Part shown: piece after piece, positions 52,757 to 61,668 of the stretch
Layout of the letters: each line of letters opens with the position of its first letter
Numbering within the stretch: the stretch's first letter is position 1
Program-made: the position numbers and the translations under genes
Notes under the pieces: model-generated
Databases searched by the model: none
The model's input: the letters and a program-made list of their open reading frames with translations, nothing else
What the model was told of the DNA's origin: nothing
NCBI RefSeq assembly: GCF_040144835.1
Contig: NZ_CP151632.1
Span: forward strand, 1,364,001 to 1,428,000
DNA: 64,000 nucleotides
Source of the DNA: Microbacterium sp. LWS13-1.2
Lineage (GTDB): Bacteria > Actinomycetota > Actinomycetes > Actinomycetales > Microbacteriaceae
Direction of reading: 5' to 3'

Positions 52757-54838
52757 ATGACCATCACCGACATCGCCACCGCCTCGGGCTTCGCGGCGCC
52801 GCCCGCGCCCCGGCATCCGCTCGCCTCACTGACGCCCGCCGAGATCGAAGCGGTCCGCGCGGTCGTGCTCGGACTGGACACGACGACGGAGGCGACACGA
52901 TTCGCCTACGTCGGTCTCGAAGAGGCGCCGAAGCCGGAGATCCTGGCGTGGGAGGCGGGCACCGGCCCAGTCCCCGAGCGCCGGGCACGCGTGCAGCTGC
53001 TCGACATGCGATCGGCCCGATCGCTCGACCTGGTCGTCTCGCTGGCCGACGGCGAGGTGGTCTCGACCGTCGAGCTCGACGGCACCGCGGGCCAGCTGCC
53101 GATCCTCGACGCCGAGTTCGAAGAGGTGGGCGTGATCGCCAACGAGAACGCGGAGTGGGTGGCCGCTCTCGCCGCTCGCGGGCTGACGCCGGAGGACGTC
53201 GTGCTCGTGCCGCTGTCGGCGGGCAGCTACGGGTACGAGGACGAGGCCGGGCGCCGCATCCTGCGCACGTTCGCGTTCCAGCAGTTCCACGCCGCCGACC
53301 ATCCGTGGGCGCACCCGGTGGACGGACTCACCGCCTACATCGACGTCGCCGCCCGCTCGGTCATCAAGGTCGTCGACAACCCGGGGTACGACATCCCCCA
53401 GACGAGCGGCAACTACGACGACCCCGCCCTGCAGGGCGCGCCCCTCGAGGGCCTCAAGCCCATCGTGATCACGCAGCCCGAAGGATCGAGCCTGAACGTC
53501 GACGGCGAGCACGTCACGTGGGGCGAGTGGGACCTCCGGATCGGCTTCGACACGCGCGAGGGCCTGATCCTGCGACAGCTCTCGTTCGCGGGACGCCCGG
53601 TGATGTACCGGGGGTCGATCAGCGAGATGGTGGTGCCCTACGCCGACCCGCAGCCGAACCGGTTCTGGCAGAACTACTTCGACACCGGCGAATATCTCTT
53701 CGGCCGGTACACCAACGAGCTCGAGCTGGGCTGCGACTGCGTGGGCGACATCACGTACGTCGATGCGATCCTCGCCGACGAGCTCGGGATGCCGCGCACC
53801 GTGCGCAACGGCGTGTGCATGCACGAAGAGGACTTCGGCTCGCTCTGGAAGCACACCGATCTGTTCACCGGCGCATCGGAGGTGCGGCGGTCGCGGCGGC
53901 TGGTGATCTCGTTCTTCACCACCGTCGGCAACTACGACTACGGGTTCTTCTGGTACCTCTACCTCGACGGCACCATCGAGTGCGAGGCGAAGCTCACGGG
54001 CATCCTGTTCACCTCCGCGTACCCGGGCGTGAACGAGGACGGATCCCCCTACCCGTTCGCCTCGGAGGTCGCCCCGGGTCTCGGCGCCCCGTACCACCAG
54101 CACCTGTTCTCGGCGCGGCTCGACATGACCGTCGACGGCGTCGCCAACGTCGTGAACGAGATCGACGCCGTGCGGGTGCCGATCTCGGCCGAGAACCCGG
54201 CCGGCAACGCGTTCACCAAGAGAGTCGTGCCGATCGCGTCCGAGAAGGTCTCGGGCCGCGTCGCCGACGGCGCCCGCAACCGCGTCTGGCAGATCGCCTC
54301 CACCGAGAAGACCACCTCGATGGGTCAGCCCACCTCCTACGTGCTCTTCCCCACCGAGACGCCGGTGCTCCTCGCCGACGATGCGTCGTCGATCGCCTCG
54401 CGCGCCGCGTTCGCGACGAAGAACCTGTTCGTGACGAAGTACGACCCCGCCGAGCGGTACGCGGCCGGCGACTTCGTCAACCAGCACCCGGGCGGAGGCG
54501 GTCTGCCGGCCTTCATCGCCGGGGACGAGCCCCTGATCGGCGAGGACGTCGTGCTCTGGCACACGTTCGGGCTCACCCACTTCCCCCGCAACGAGGACTG
54601 GCCGGTGATGCCCATGGACTACGCCAAGTTCACCCTGAAGCCGTACAACTTCTTCGAGCGCAACCCCACGCTGCACGTGCCGGCACCCGAGTCGGCGCAC
54701 TGCGCAGCGGGCACGGGTCACGTGCACGCCGCGACGGGCGGCTACGGACCGACCCCGGGCGCCCACGCGCATGACGCCGGTGGCCACGGTCAGGGCGAGC
54801 ACGGGCACGCGCACGACGCGCACCACCACCACGGCTGA
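52757..54838 (+). CDS. Copper-containing primary amine oxidase
   Basis: 693 residues, very close in layout to Arthrobacter globiformis phenylethylamine oxidase. The topaquinone precursor is Tyr393 in TTVGNYDYGFFWYLYLDGT; the catalytic base Asp is in QNYFDTGEYLFG; copper ligands are the His pair in APYHQHLFSARLDM and the His in FGLTHFPRNEDWP. It oxidises primary amines to aldehydes with H2O2 and ammonia. No signal peptide, as in related cytosolic enzymes. The final about 45 residues are a His-rich tail (HAHDAGGHGQGEHGHAHDA and following His) absent from the Arthrobacter enzyme. Start set by GAAGGAG. Confidence 0.95.
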   Translation: MTITDIATASGFAAPPAPRHPLASLTPAEIEAVRAVVLGLDTTTEATRFAYVGLEEAPKPEILAWEAGTGPVPERRARVQLLDMRSARSLDLVVSLADGEVVSTVELDGTAGQLPILDAEFEEVGVIANENAEWVAALAARGLTPEDVVLVPLSAGSYGYEDEAGRRILRTFAFQQFHAADHPWAHPVDGLTAYIDVAARSVIKVVDNPGYDIPQTSGNYDDPALQGAPLEGLKPIVITQPEGSSLNVDGEHVTWGEWDLRIGFDTREGLILRQLSFAGRPVMYRGSISEMVVPYADPQPNRFWQNYFDTGEYLFGRYTNELELGCDCVGDITYVDAILADELGMPRTVRNGVCMHEEDFGSLWKHTDLFTGASEVRRSRRLVISFFTTVGNYDYGFFWYLYLDGTIECEAKLTGILFTSAYPGVNEDGSPYPFASEVAPGLGAPYHQHLFSARLDMTVDGVANVVNEIDAVRVPISAENPAGNAFTKRVVPIASEKVSGRVADGARNRVWQIASTEKTTSMGQPTSYVLFPTETPVLLADDASSIASRAAFATKNLFVTKYDPAERYAAGDFVNQHPGGGGLPAFIAGDEPLIGEDVVLWHTFGLTHFPRNEDWPVMPMDYAKFTLKPYNFFERNPTLHVPAPESAHCAAGTGHVHAATGGYGPTPGAHAHDAGGHGQGEHGHAHDAHHHHG

Positions 54839-54841
54839 TCC

Positions 54842-55369
54842 GTGACCGAACTGCTCCACGCCTGGGCCATCGCCCCGGCCGCGATCGGCGCCTGCTGTCT
54901 GGCAGCCGACCGCGGCCGGGCGCGGTGGCCCGACGCCGCGGCATCCGTCCTCATGCTGGTCGCGATGCTCGACGCCGCCCTCACCCGGCTTGTCGCCCCG
55001 GTGTACTGGACCGCGCTCCTCATCGCCGCCGCGATGGCGCTGGCCGCCTGGCGGCGTCCGCGCGGACGGGCGGCGTCGGGCACGCACCCCCGGCCGGGCG
55101 TCGGCATGGCGGTGCACACGGGCCTCGGGCTGATCGCGATGGCCGCTCTGCAGCTGAGCATGGGGCACGACCCGGTCGCCGCGGCAGGCGGCGCGGCGCA
55201 CGGGCACGGAGGCGGGGGCACGCTGCTCCTGGCCGTCCTCCTGGGCGGCGCGGTCGCGTATGCCGCCTTCTCGACGCTCCTCCTGGCGCGGGCCCACCGG
55301 TCTCTCGACCGGGCACAGCTCGCCTGCATGGGTGTCTCGGTGCTGCTGATGGCGGCAGCGTCGGTGTAG
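54842..55369 (+). CDS. His-containing membrane protein next to amine oxidase
   Basis: 175 residues, five or six hydrophobic segments; GTG start 3 bases after the oxidase stop, so cotranscribed. A loop near residues 105-130 reads SMGHDPVAAAGGAAHGHGGGG and another His is near VAVHTG-like segment GMAVHTGLGL. The layout recalls actinobacterial DUF5134-type proteins, but I am not sure of the family. Metal (copper) handling for the oxidase is a guess based on the His residues and position. Confidence 0.6.
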   Translation: MTELLHAWAIAPAAIGACCLAADRGRARWPDAAASVLMLVAMLDAALTRLVAPVYWTALLIAAAMALAAWRRPRGRAASGTHPRPGVGMAVHTGLGLIAMAALQLSMGHDPVAAAGGAAHGHGGGGTLLLAVLLGGAVAYAAFSTLLLARAHRSLDRAQLACMGVSVLLMAAASV

Positions 55370-55509
55370 GCGGCCGACGGCGGGCGGCCGGCATCCAGCG
55401 TTCTCCCAGTGCCGCACCGCGCGCGCCGTGGTTAGGATCGAGCCGTGGGCGAAGACGCTCGCACCTACCCGCCGGACCCGCCCGCTCGCAGGCGGAACAG
55501 GAGGCCTCG

Positions 55510-56532
55510 ATGGTCGATACTGCGACGGATGCCCGGACGGGACCCGACGCCCCGGCCGGCGCGCTCACGGCGGAGGGGTTCGCCCGCATCACCGACGCGA
55601 TCCTCGACGCGGTCGGCACCGTCATCGACGGCAAGCCCGACGCGGTGCGCAGCTCGCTGGTGTGCCTGCTCGCGGAGGGGCACCTCCTCATCGAGGACGT
55701 GCCCGGTGTCGGCAAGACCATGCTGGCGCGGGCGCTGGCCACATCGGTCGACGCCACCGTCCGTCGCATCCAGTTCACGCCCGACCTGCTCCCGGGCGAC
55801 GTGACGGGAGTGAGCGTCTTCAACCCGGTGGAACGCGAGTTCGAGTTCAAGCCCGGCGCCATCTTCGCGAACATCGTCATCGCCGACGAGATCAACCGCT
55901 CGTCGCCCAAGACCCAGTCAGCTCTCCTCGAGGCGATGGAGGAGCGCCAGGTCACCGTCGATGGCCGCACGCACTACGTGCCCGAGCCGTTCCTGGTGGT
56001 CGCGACGCAGAACCCGCTCGAGATGGAGGGGACGTACGCCCTCCCCGAGGCGCAGCGGGACCGCTTCATGATGCGCATCTCGATGGGCTACCCGGATGCG
56101 CGGTCGGAGGCTCTGATGCTTCGCCAGCGCGACACCGCGAATCCCCTCGACCAGCTGGCGCCGGTGGTGTCGGCCGACGAGGTGTCGGGACTCGTGGCGT
56201 GGGCCCGGGCGGTGCACGTGGCTCCCGCGATCGAGGACTACGCGGTCGCCCTCGCGCAGGCCACCCGCACCCACAGCGATCTACGGCTGGGCGCGAGCCC
56301 TCGTGCGACCCTGCAGCTGGTGCGCGCGGCCAAGGTGTGGGCGGCTCTCGACGGACGCGCGTTCGTCATCCCCGACGACATCACCGCTCTCTTGGCGGCC
56401 GTGTTCGCGCACCGTCTGATCCCGACGCGCGCCGCGGGCGGCGCGCGGGGCACCAGCGCCGCCGACGCGATCGCGACGATCCTGGAGCGCATCGCGGCGA
56501 ACGTGCGGGTGCCGATCGCCTCCCGTCAGTGA
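55510..56532 (+). CDS. MoxR family AAA+ ATPase
   Basis: 340 residues. Walker A EDVPGVGKT (62-70), Walker B VIADEINRSSPKTQSALLEAMEE, sensor 1 VATQNPLEMEGTYALPEAQRDRF. MoxR ATPases act as chaperones for von Willebrand/DUF58 partners. A strong AGGAGG is 7 nt before the ATG; TAGGAT at 55433-55438 may be its promoter. First of a MoxR-DUF58-transglutaminase operon. Confidence 0.92.
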   Translation: MVDTATDARTGPDAPAGALTAEGFARITDAILDAVGTVIDGKPDAVRSSLVCLLAEGHLLIEDVPGVGKTMLARALATSVDATVRRIQFTPDLLPGDVTGVSVFNPVEREFEFKPGAIFANIVIADEINRSSPKTQSALLEAMEERQVTVDGRTHYVPEPFLVVATQNPLEMEGTYALPEAQRDRFMMRISMGYPDARSEALMLRQRDTANPLDQLAPVVSADEVSGLVAWARAVHVAPAIEDYAVALAQATRTHSDLRLGASPRATLQLVRAAKVWAALDGRAFVIPDDITALLAAVFAHRLIPTRAAGGARGTSAADAIATILERIAANVRVPIASRQ

Positions 56533-56539
56533 GCAGACG

Positions 56540-57799
56540 ATGAGACGCGTGTGGCCGCTGACTGTCCGGGGAACCGGAGCGCTGGTCCTCGCGATCGCAT
56601 GCTTCATCGTCGCCAACGAGGCGGGACTCGCCGAGCTGATGTACTTCGGCATCCTGCTGCTGGCCGTCGTCGCGGCGAGCGTCGCATCGCTGTACGTGGG
56701 CCGTCGCACCGACGCGGTCACCCGATCGCTCGTGCCCGACGTCGCCTCTGTGGGGCGCGACGCGCGCGTGTCGGTGCGGGTCGAGGTTCGCACCGCACTG
56801 CCGACGGCGCCGGGCACCTGGCGGGACACCGTGCCGAAAGGACTCCGCGGAAAGGCGGAGGGCGCCTTTCCGGCTCTCGGCTCGGGACTGCGCGGCGGCG
56901 AGCGCGGCGGCGTCCGCAGCATCGACCTCGTGTACACCCTCATCGGTGCACGGCGAGGTGTGCATTCCATCGGCCCGCTCACGGTGCGGTCGTCCGACCC
57001 GTTCGGGCTCGCCCGGCGCACGGTCGTCTTCAACCAGCGGACACCCGTCACCGTCGCCCCGGCGGTCGTCGATCTGCCACCGCTGATCGACTACGCCGGG
57101 GCCACCGGAGGGATGCTGCACACCACGACGGATCAGCTGGGCCAGGGCGCCGACAACCTGGTCGCCCGCCCCTACGCCTCAGGCGACTCGATGCGCCGCA
57201 TCCACTGGCGCGCGACCGCTCATCGCGACGAGCTGATGGTGCGGCAGGAGGAGCAGGAGTCCACTCCCGAGGCGACCGTCGTGCTCGACCGTGCGGCGCT
57301 GCGCTGGTCGCCCGAGGCGCTGCGAGCACCCGGCGCCGACCCGGGCTTCGAAGCCGGCGTCTCAGCCTGCGTGTCGGCGGTCGCCCGGCTCGTGCACGAC
57401 GGATACGCCGTCGAGGTCCTCGATTCGGAGGGCACCGTGCTCGTCGACCGCATCGAAGGCGGCGACATGACCGACGTGGACGCGATGCTGGTCCAGTTCG
57501 CGACGGTGACGGCCCACCGTGACGACGCCCTCCCCCGGCTGTCGCGGCTGTTCGCCGGACTGTCGACCGGGCCGATCGTGGTGATCGTCGGCCGACTCGA
57601 TCCCGCTGACGCGGTCGCGCTGGGGTCGGTCGCCCACCACAGCACGCTGCCCATCCTCCTCACCGCAGGCCCCGTCGGCGACGCACTCGACATCGCCGCC
57701 GACCACGGCTGGCATGTCGCCTCCATCGGCCCGGACCGCGACCTCGCCATCGCGTGGGCCAACGCGATCGGCCGCGGGGTGCATCATGTCCTCGGCTGA
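56540..57799 (+). CDS. DUF58 membrane protein
   Basis: 419 residues. Two N-terminal TM helices (GTGALVLAIACFIVANEAGLAELMYFGILLLAVVAASVASLYVG), a beta-rich segment, then the DUF58 core ARPYASGDSMRRIHWRATAHRDELMVRQEE. Starts 7 bases after moxR and overlaps the next gene by 14 bases. Probably a partner of the MoxR ATPase in envelope maintenance. Confidence 0.9.
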   Translation: MRRVWPLTVRGTGALVLAIACFIVANEAGLAELMYFGILLLAVVAASVASLYVGRRTDAVTRSLVPDVASVGRDARVSVRVEVRTALPTAPGTWRDTVPKGLRGKAEGAFPALGSGLRGGERGGVRSIDLVYTLIGARRGVHSIGPLTVRSSDPFGLARRTVVFNQRTPVTVAPAVVDLPPLIDYAGATGGMLHTTTDQLGQGADNLVARPYASGDSMRRIHWRATAHRDELMVRQEEQESTPEATVVLDRAALRWSPEALRAPGADPGFEAGVSACVSAVARLVHDGYAVEVLDSEGTVLVDRIEGGDMTDVDAMLVQFATVTAHRDDALPRLSRLFAGLSTGPIVVIVGRLDPADAVALGSVAHHSTLPILLTAGPVGDALDIAADHGWHVASIGPDRDLAIAWANAIGRGVHHVLG

Positions 57800-60065
57800 G
57801 TCGGCGCGGCCCGGCCGCGGACGCGGCGGCGAGCGGCTGCTCACGATCTCGATCCTGGCGGCGCTCCTGGCGGCGCTGCTGCCGGTAGTGCGGGTGATCG
57901 ACCCCGGCTGGTGGCTCATCGGCGCACTCCTGCTGGCGGCGATGATCCTGGCGGCGGGCTATACCGCTCGTCGGTACCGCCTCCCCGCGGTCGCGGTCAC
58001 GCTCATCGAGGCGGCCGTCTGGGCGGTGTTCATGACCCTGGTGTTCCTGCGGGACACCGCGCTGCTGTGGGCGATCCCGACGCTCGATACGATCCGCGCC
58101 GTGCCGCTGCTGGTCGAATCCGCGATGGAGGAGATCACGGTCGGCGCGGCCCCGCTCGAGCCCACGGTGTCGCTGGCGTTCATCGTGGTCGGGGCGATGG
58201 GGCTGCTCACGATCGTCGTCGACCACGTCGTCGTGACGGCGCGGATGCCGCTCCTCGCCTCCGTAGGAATCGTCGCGGTGTCGCTCATCCCCGCGATCGC
58301 GGCGCCGAGCGACGTCGATGTGATCGGCTTCGTGTTCCTCGCGATCACGATCCTCTTCCTCATCCGGTCCGAGACGCGCTCGCGCGAGAAGCCGTTGGAG
58401 CGCGAGGCGGAGCGCACTGCGGGCGTTCCCGCCACGGCGCTCGGCATCGGCGCGATCGCCATCGTCGTAGCGGTGGTCGCCACCCCGGTGCTGCCCCAGC
58501 CGGGCGCACGTGCGGGAACCGGCCTCGGCCCCGGGCCGGGGATCGACGCCACACTGCAGCTCGGCGACGACCTGCGCCGCCCGCAGGACGCCGAGGTGCT
58601 GCGCCTGCGGACGAACGCGCCGTCGGTGCCGTACCTGCGTGCGACGACGCTCTCCCGCTTCGAGGGCGGGGTGTGGTCGCCGGATCGTGCGCAGACCATC
58701 TCGCTCGACGCGGACAGGGCCTTCGGGGCGGTCGACGCCGACGATGACATCCGGGTGACGGACTACTCGGCGAAGGTCGACATCATCAACCTCGACTCGC
58801 CGTGGGCCCCGGTGCCCTACCCGGCGATCGGCATCGACGGTCTGAGCGCCGGCCTGTGGGGCGCCGTCCCTTACAACCACACGGTCGCCTCCACGAACAG
58901 CTCGACCCAGGGACAGTCGTACGAGGTCGCCTACGCCCCCGCGCGGCCTTCGCTCGAGCAGGTGCGCGCCGCATCGGCGGTGGGAGCGCAGGTGCGCGAC
59001 GAGACCACGGAGCTGCCCACCGACATCCCTCAGGTGATCGGAGAGCTCGCTCTGCAGATGACGGCGGAAGCCACTACCGACTACGACCGGCTGACGGCGC
59101 TGCAGCGCTGGTTCCGCGGCGGCGATTTCTTGTACTCGCTGGATTCTCCCGTCGAGGAGGGCTTCGACGGCAGCGGCGCCGATGCCGTGGCCCAATTCCT
59201 CGAGGTGCGCGAGGGCTACTGCGTCCACTTCGCATCGGCGTTCGCCCTCATGGCCCGGACGCTGCACATGCCGTCGCGGATCGTCGTCGGCTATCTGCCC
59301 GGCACGCCCACGACGCAGAGCATCGACGGACAGCCGGTCTTCTCGGTGTACAGCTCGCAACTGCACGCATGGCCCGAGGTGTATTTCGAAGGCATCGGCT
59401 GGATCCCGTTCGAGCCGACGTCGGGTCTCGGCGTGCCGACGACCTTCTCGTCCGAGGCCACGCTGCCCGGCCAGCCCACCGACCCGGATGCCGCCAACCC
59501 GCAGACCGGCGCCACGCCGACGGCACCGGGCGACCAGGCTCAGATCGACCTCGAAGAGCAGCGCGAGAACGCGGCGGGCGATGCATCGCAGACCGGCCTC
59601 GACCCTCTGCCGATCCTCGGCGTGGTCGCGGCGGTGATGGTGCTCCTCTCGCTGCCCTTCCTCATCCGCGAACTGCGTCGTCGCACGCAGGACGCCGCCG
59701 CTCGAGGCGGTGACGCCGCCGCTGCGTGGCAGTCCGTCCAGGAGGCGGCGATCGACGTCGGCATCACGGTTCCCGCCAGCGAGACCCCTCGCGCGTTCGC
59801 ACGCCGGCTGGTCGAGCAGCACGGCGCACCGGCATCCGAGATGGACACGGTCGTCCTCGCCATCGAGCGCGCCAGCTACTCGCGTGCCGGCAACCGTTCG
59901 CAGTGGATGGGGGATGCCGCCGCCGACGCCGCAGGTTCCGTGAGGGTCGCGCTGCTGGCGTCGGTGCCGCCGTCACGGCGGATCCTGGCGCTGCTCGCCC
60001 CGCGATCGCTCATCATCCGTCCGGGCAGCGTCTATGCGGGAAGCGCGCCGGTTCGGGCACGGTAG
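57786..60065 (+). CDS. TgpA-type membrane transglutaminase-like protein
   Basis: 759 residues. About six TM helices within residues 18-240, then a periplasmic/extracellular domain with the transglutaminase core: Cys479 in EGYCVHFASAFALMARTLHMPSRIVVGYLPG, His527 in LHAWPEVYFEGIGWIPFEPT. A C-terminal TM helix (LPILGVVAAVMVLLSLPFLI) and a cytoplasmic tail of about 130 residues (DUF4129-like). In Pseudomonas TgpA is essential and envelope-linked. The ATG at 57786 lies inside the DUF58 gene end, indicating coupling. Confidence 0.92.
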   Translation: MSSAESARPGRGRGGERLLTISILAALLAALLPVVRVIDPGWWLIGALLLAAMILAAGYTARRYRLPAVAVTLIEAAVWAVFMTLVFLRDTALLWAIPTLDTIRAVPLLVESAMEEITVGAAPLEPTVSLAFIVVGAMGLLTIVVDHVVVTARMPLLASVGIVAVSLIPAIAAPSDVDVIGFVFLAITILFLIRSETRSREKPLEREAERTAGVPATALGIGAIAIVVAVVATPVLPQPGARAGTGLGPGPGIDATLQLGDDLRRPQDAEVLRLRTNAPSVPYLRATTLSRFEGGVWSPDRAQTISLDADRAFGAVDADDDIRVTDYSAKVDIINLDSPWAPVPYPAIGIDGLSAGLWGAVPYNHTVASTNSSTQGQSYEVAYAPARPSLEQVRAASAVGAQVRDETTELPTDIPQVIGELALQMTAEATTDYDRLTALQRWFRGGDFLYSLDSPVEEGFDGSGADAVAQFLEVREGYCVHFASAFALMARTLHMPSRIVVGYLPGTPTTQSIDGQPVFSVYSSQLHAWPEVYFEGIGWIPFEPTSGLGVPTTFSSEATLPGQPTDPDAANPQTGATPTAPGDQAQIDLEEQRENAAGDASQTGLDPLPILGVVAAVMVLLSLPFLIRELRRRTQDAAARGGDAAAAWQSVQEAAIDVGITVPASETPRAFARRLVEQHGAPASEMDTVVLAIERASYSRAGNRSQWMGDAAADAAGSVRVALLASVPPSRRILALLAPRSLIIRPGSVYAGSAPVRAR

Positions 60066-60075
60066 CCGCGCAGGG

Positions 60076-60081
60076 TAGGAT
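60076..60081 (+). promoter_or_regulatory. -10 element for tRNA-Ser
   Basis: TAGGAT, 25 bases before the tRNA, leaving a leader of about 18 nt to be trimmed. Confidence 0.5.
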
Positions 60082-60106
60082 GGTCGACGGCCCTCCGGGG
60101 CCTCCT

Positions 60107-60194
60107 GGAGGATTCGCCTAGTGGCCTATGGCGCACGCTTGGAAAGCGTGTTGGGTGCAAGCCCTCGGGGGTTCGAATCCCCCATCCTCCGCCA
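60107..60194 (+). tRNA. tRNA-Ser (GGA anticodon), integration site
   Basis: 88 bases with encoded CCA. Acceptor GGAGGAT/ATCCTCC with discriminator G, anticodon arm CACGC-TTGGAAA-GCGTG giving GGA, long variable arm TTGGGTGCAAGCCCTC, T-arm GGGGGTTCGAATCCCCC. The gene is intact; the element to its right probably regenerated its 3' end on integration. Confidence 0.96.
60150..60194. other. Probable attachment site (att) within tRNA-Ser 3' half
   Basis: Tyrosine integrases of this type commonly recombine within the T-arm and 3' end of a tRNA gene. The element genes start right after, and the partner att copy would lie beyond the right edge, so the exact core cannot be set from this window. Confidence 0.5.
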
Positions 60195-60433
60195 CCGTTC
60201 TGCCTAGAAAACACTGGGATCGCGACCTCGCCCGATCTTGCGTGACACGCGTACTGGCACAGTTATCGTTCACTGTCTGGCCAACGCGGCCGGAAGTCCC
60301 GCTTGCACACCTCTCGTGTCCCGGCCAAATCCGGCCATGGATGAAACGTGACCGCATGTGCGCTAGCGGTCTGCTGACACGCCACGTCCCATTGAGTGAC
60401 AGGTTCGCCTGTACGCCGATTTAGTCGCCACGC

Positions 60434-60455
60434 GCCGAGGAGCGCGCTCTTCGGC
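60434..60455 (-). terminator. Hairpin after the 394-residue cargo gene
   Basis: GCCGAGGAGCGCGCTCTTCGGC folds on itself with one G-T pair, 29 bases beyond the stop of the minus-strand gene. No T-tract. Confidence 0.5.
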
Positions 60456-60483
60456 GATTCAGTTGCTCGCTTCGAAAGTGCGG

Positions 60484-61668
60484 CTACTCGTCGTCCTCGA
60501 GCGCCGAATCATCCCAAACGGTTTGCTGAATTCCGGCGGGTCCCTCAGCGGGCGTTGTCTGGCCAACATCCGATGCGTGATAGAGCCACCAATCTCGTCC
60601 GTCCTTCTCGAGCGTTCCCGAGAGCTTCAGCCATTGGTGGGCGGCGTGGGCCGCCACCGCGGTGTCGTACTGCTCCGGTGTTAGGCGCACACGCACACGT
60701 CGTGCCGCTGCACCCTTCATCACGTCGACGCGAACGAGACGAATCGGCGCGGCGGTCGAGTTGTCGAGGAGGCTAACCTCGCCCACGATCTCAACGGGAG
60801 TCGGTTCAGGAACCTTCGCGAACGAAGCGGCCACTCGGTCCAGAACGGGTGCCTCGACGGCGTCAAACGTAATCTCTCGAGTTGCTGTAGAGGCCTCTCC
60901 TCGCTGAACGGTAACCGCGGCGTCGCCATCTCGTGCCAGGGCGGCGAGAGACCTAATCAACTCGAACGAGACGCCCTCCGGCACGAGGTCTTCGAACATC
61001 TCCATACGAGGCGATCGCTTGTATTCCGTGAGGGCATCCCGCACCGCGGCGATGGAGTTCTCGAACACATCAACGATCGCGCGCCCCGAAACAACATCGG
61101 CCTTGCGTTGATCGACCTTGGCAGCTTCTTCGGACTTCTTTGAGACGTGGAAACGAGTGGACGCGGGCACGTGGGCAGTGACGATGAAGCTGCCGACCTC
61201 TGTCTGCCCCATGAACACCTGCTCCATGAAGGTTTTTGCCAGGTAGCGACTCGCCTTTCCCTGCACCGATCGCTTACTCCGGACTGCACGTGCTGCGGAG
61301 ACAAGCGACTCTCTCGCGGCAGCGTAGATAGCTTCCCCCTCGATCCAAGGGATCAAGCCGGCGTCGACTGACGTCTGTTTCTGCCACTTGGTGGAATCAA
61401 GGTCGGCTGCGGCGGAGATCAGAAGCAGCGCTTCCAGTCGCTCGGCTTCGGCGCCATACCGGCGAAGAATGTGGCGGCGCGCGCGTTCGAGCAGCACGGC
61501 ATAGTCGCCCGCCTCGGGGTTGATCGGGACGATCACCTCGTCAGAATCGGTCTCTTCGGGCGTCCAGACCTCGTAGCGCCCGAGCGCCTTAGAAGCTGGC
61601 GCCCAGGAGAGACGACGCAGGAGTGCGGTTACGATCTCCGCCGCATCGGTGGCGAGCTCCAGGCTCAC
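60484..61668 (-). CDS. Unrecognised cargo protein paired with DUF4365 protein
   Basis: 394 residues, soluble, acidic end (DDSALEDDE). I cannot assign a known domain: there is no P-loop, nuclease or transmembrane motif. It looks built of three parts: an N-terminal region with VIVPINPEAGDYAVLLERARRHIL, a middle with AKTFMEQVFMGQTEVGSFIVTAHVP followed by a Lys/Glu-rich stretch, and a C-terminal beta-type region (RRVRVRLTPEQYDTAVAAHAAHQWLKLSGTLEKDG), perhaps an OB-like fold. I have a vague memory of similar actinobacterial hypothetical proteins. The GTG start overlaps the DUF4365 stop as GTGA, so the two are made together. Confidence 0.8.
   Translation of the reverse strand: MSLELATDAAEIVTALLRRLSWAPASKALGRYEVWTPEETDSDEVIVPINPEAGDYAVLLERARRHILRRYGAEAERLEALLLISAAADLDSTKWQKQTSVDAGLIPWIEGEAIYAAARESLVSAARAVRSKRSVQGKASRYLAKTFMEQVFMGQTEVGSFIVTAHVPASTRFHVSKKSEEAAKVDQRKADVVSGRAIVDVFENSIAAVRDALTEYKRSPRMEMFEDLVPEGVSFELIRSLAALARDGDAAVTVQRGEASTATREITFDAVEAPVLDRVAASFAKVPEPTPVEIVGEVSLLDNSTAAPIRLVRVDVMKGAAARRVRVRLTPEQYDTAVAAHAAHQWLKLSGTLEKDGRDWWLYHASDVGQTTPAEGPAGIQQTVWDDSALEDDE

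Noticed and set aside
52826..55417. 863-codon minus-strand open frame
   Set aside because: Antisense to the amine oxidase and its neighbour; no motif and no ribosome binding site.
55445..55804. Leaderless GTG 6 nt after TAGGAT upstream of moxR
   Set aside because: The frame differs from moxR and encodes Arg/Pro-rich shadow sequence; moxR has its own AGGAGG and ATG, so I treat TAGGAT only as a promoter.
60274..60567. 12-bp direct repeat TGTCTGGCCAAC (60274 and 60556) as integrase arm sites
   Set aside because: Only two copies, one inside a coding region, and no spacing pattern; not enough to call.
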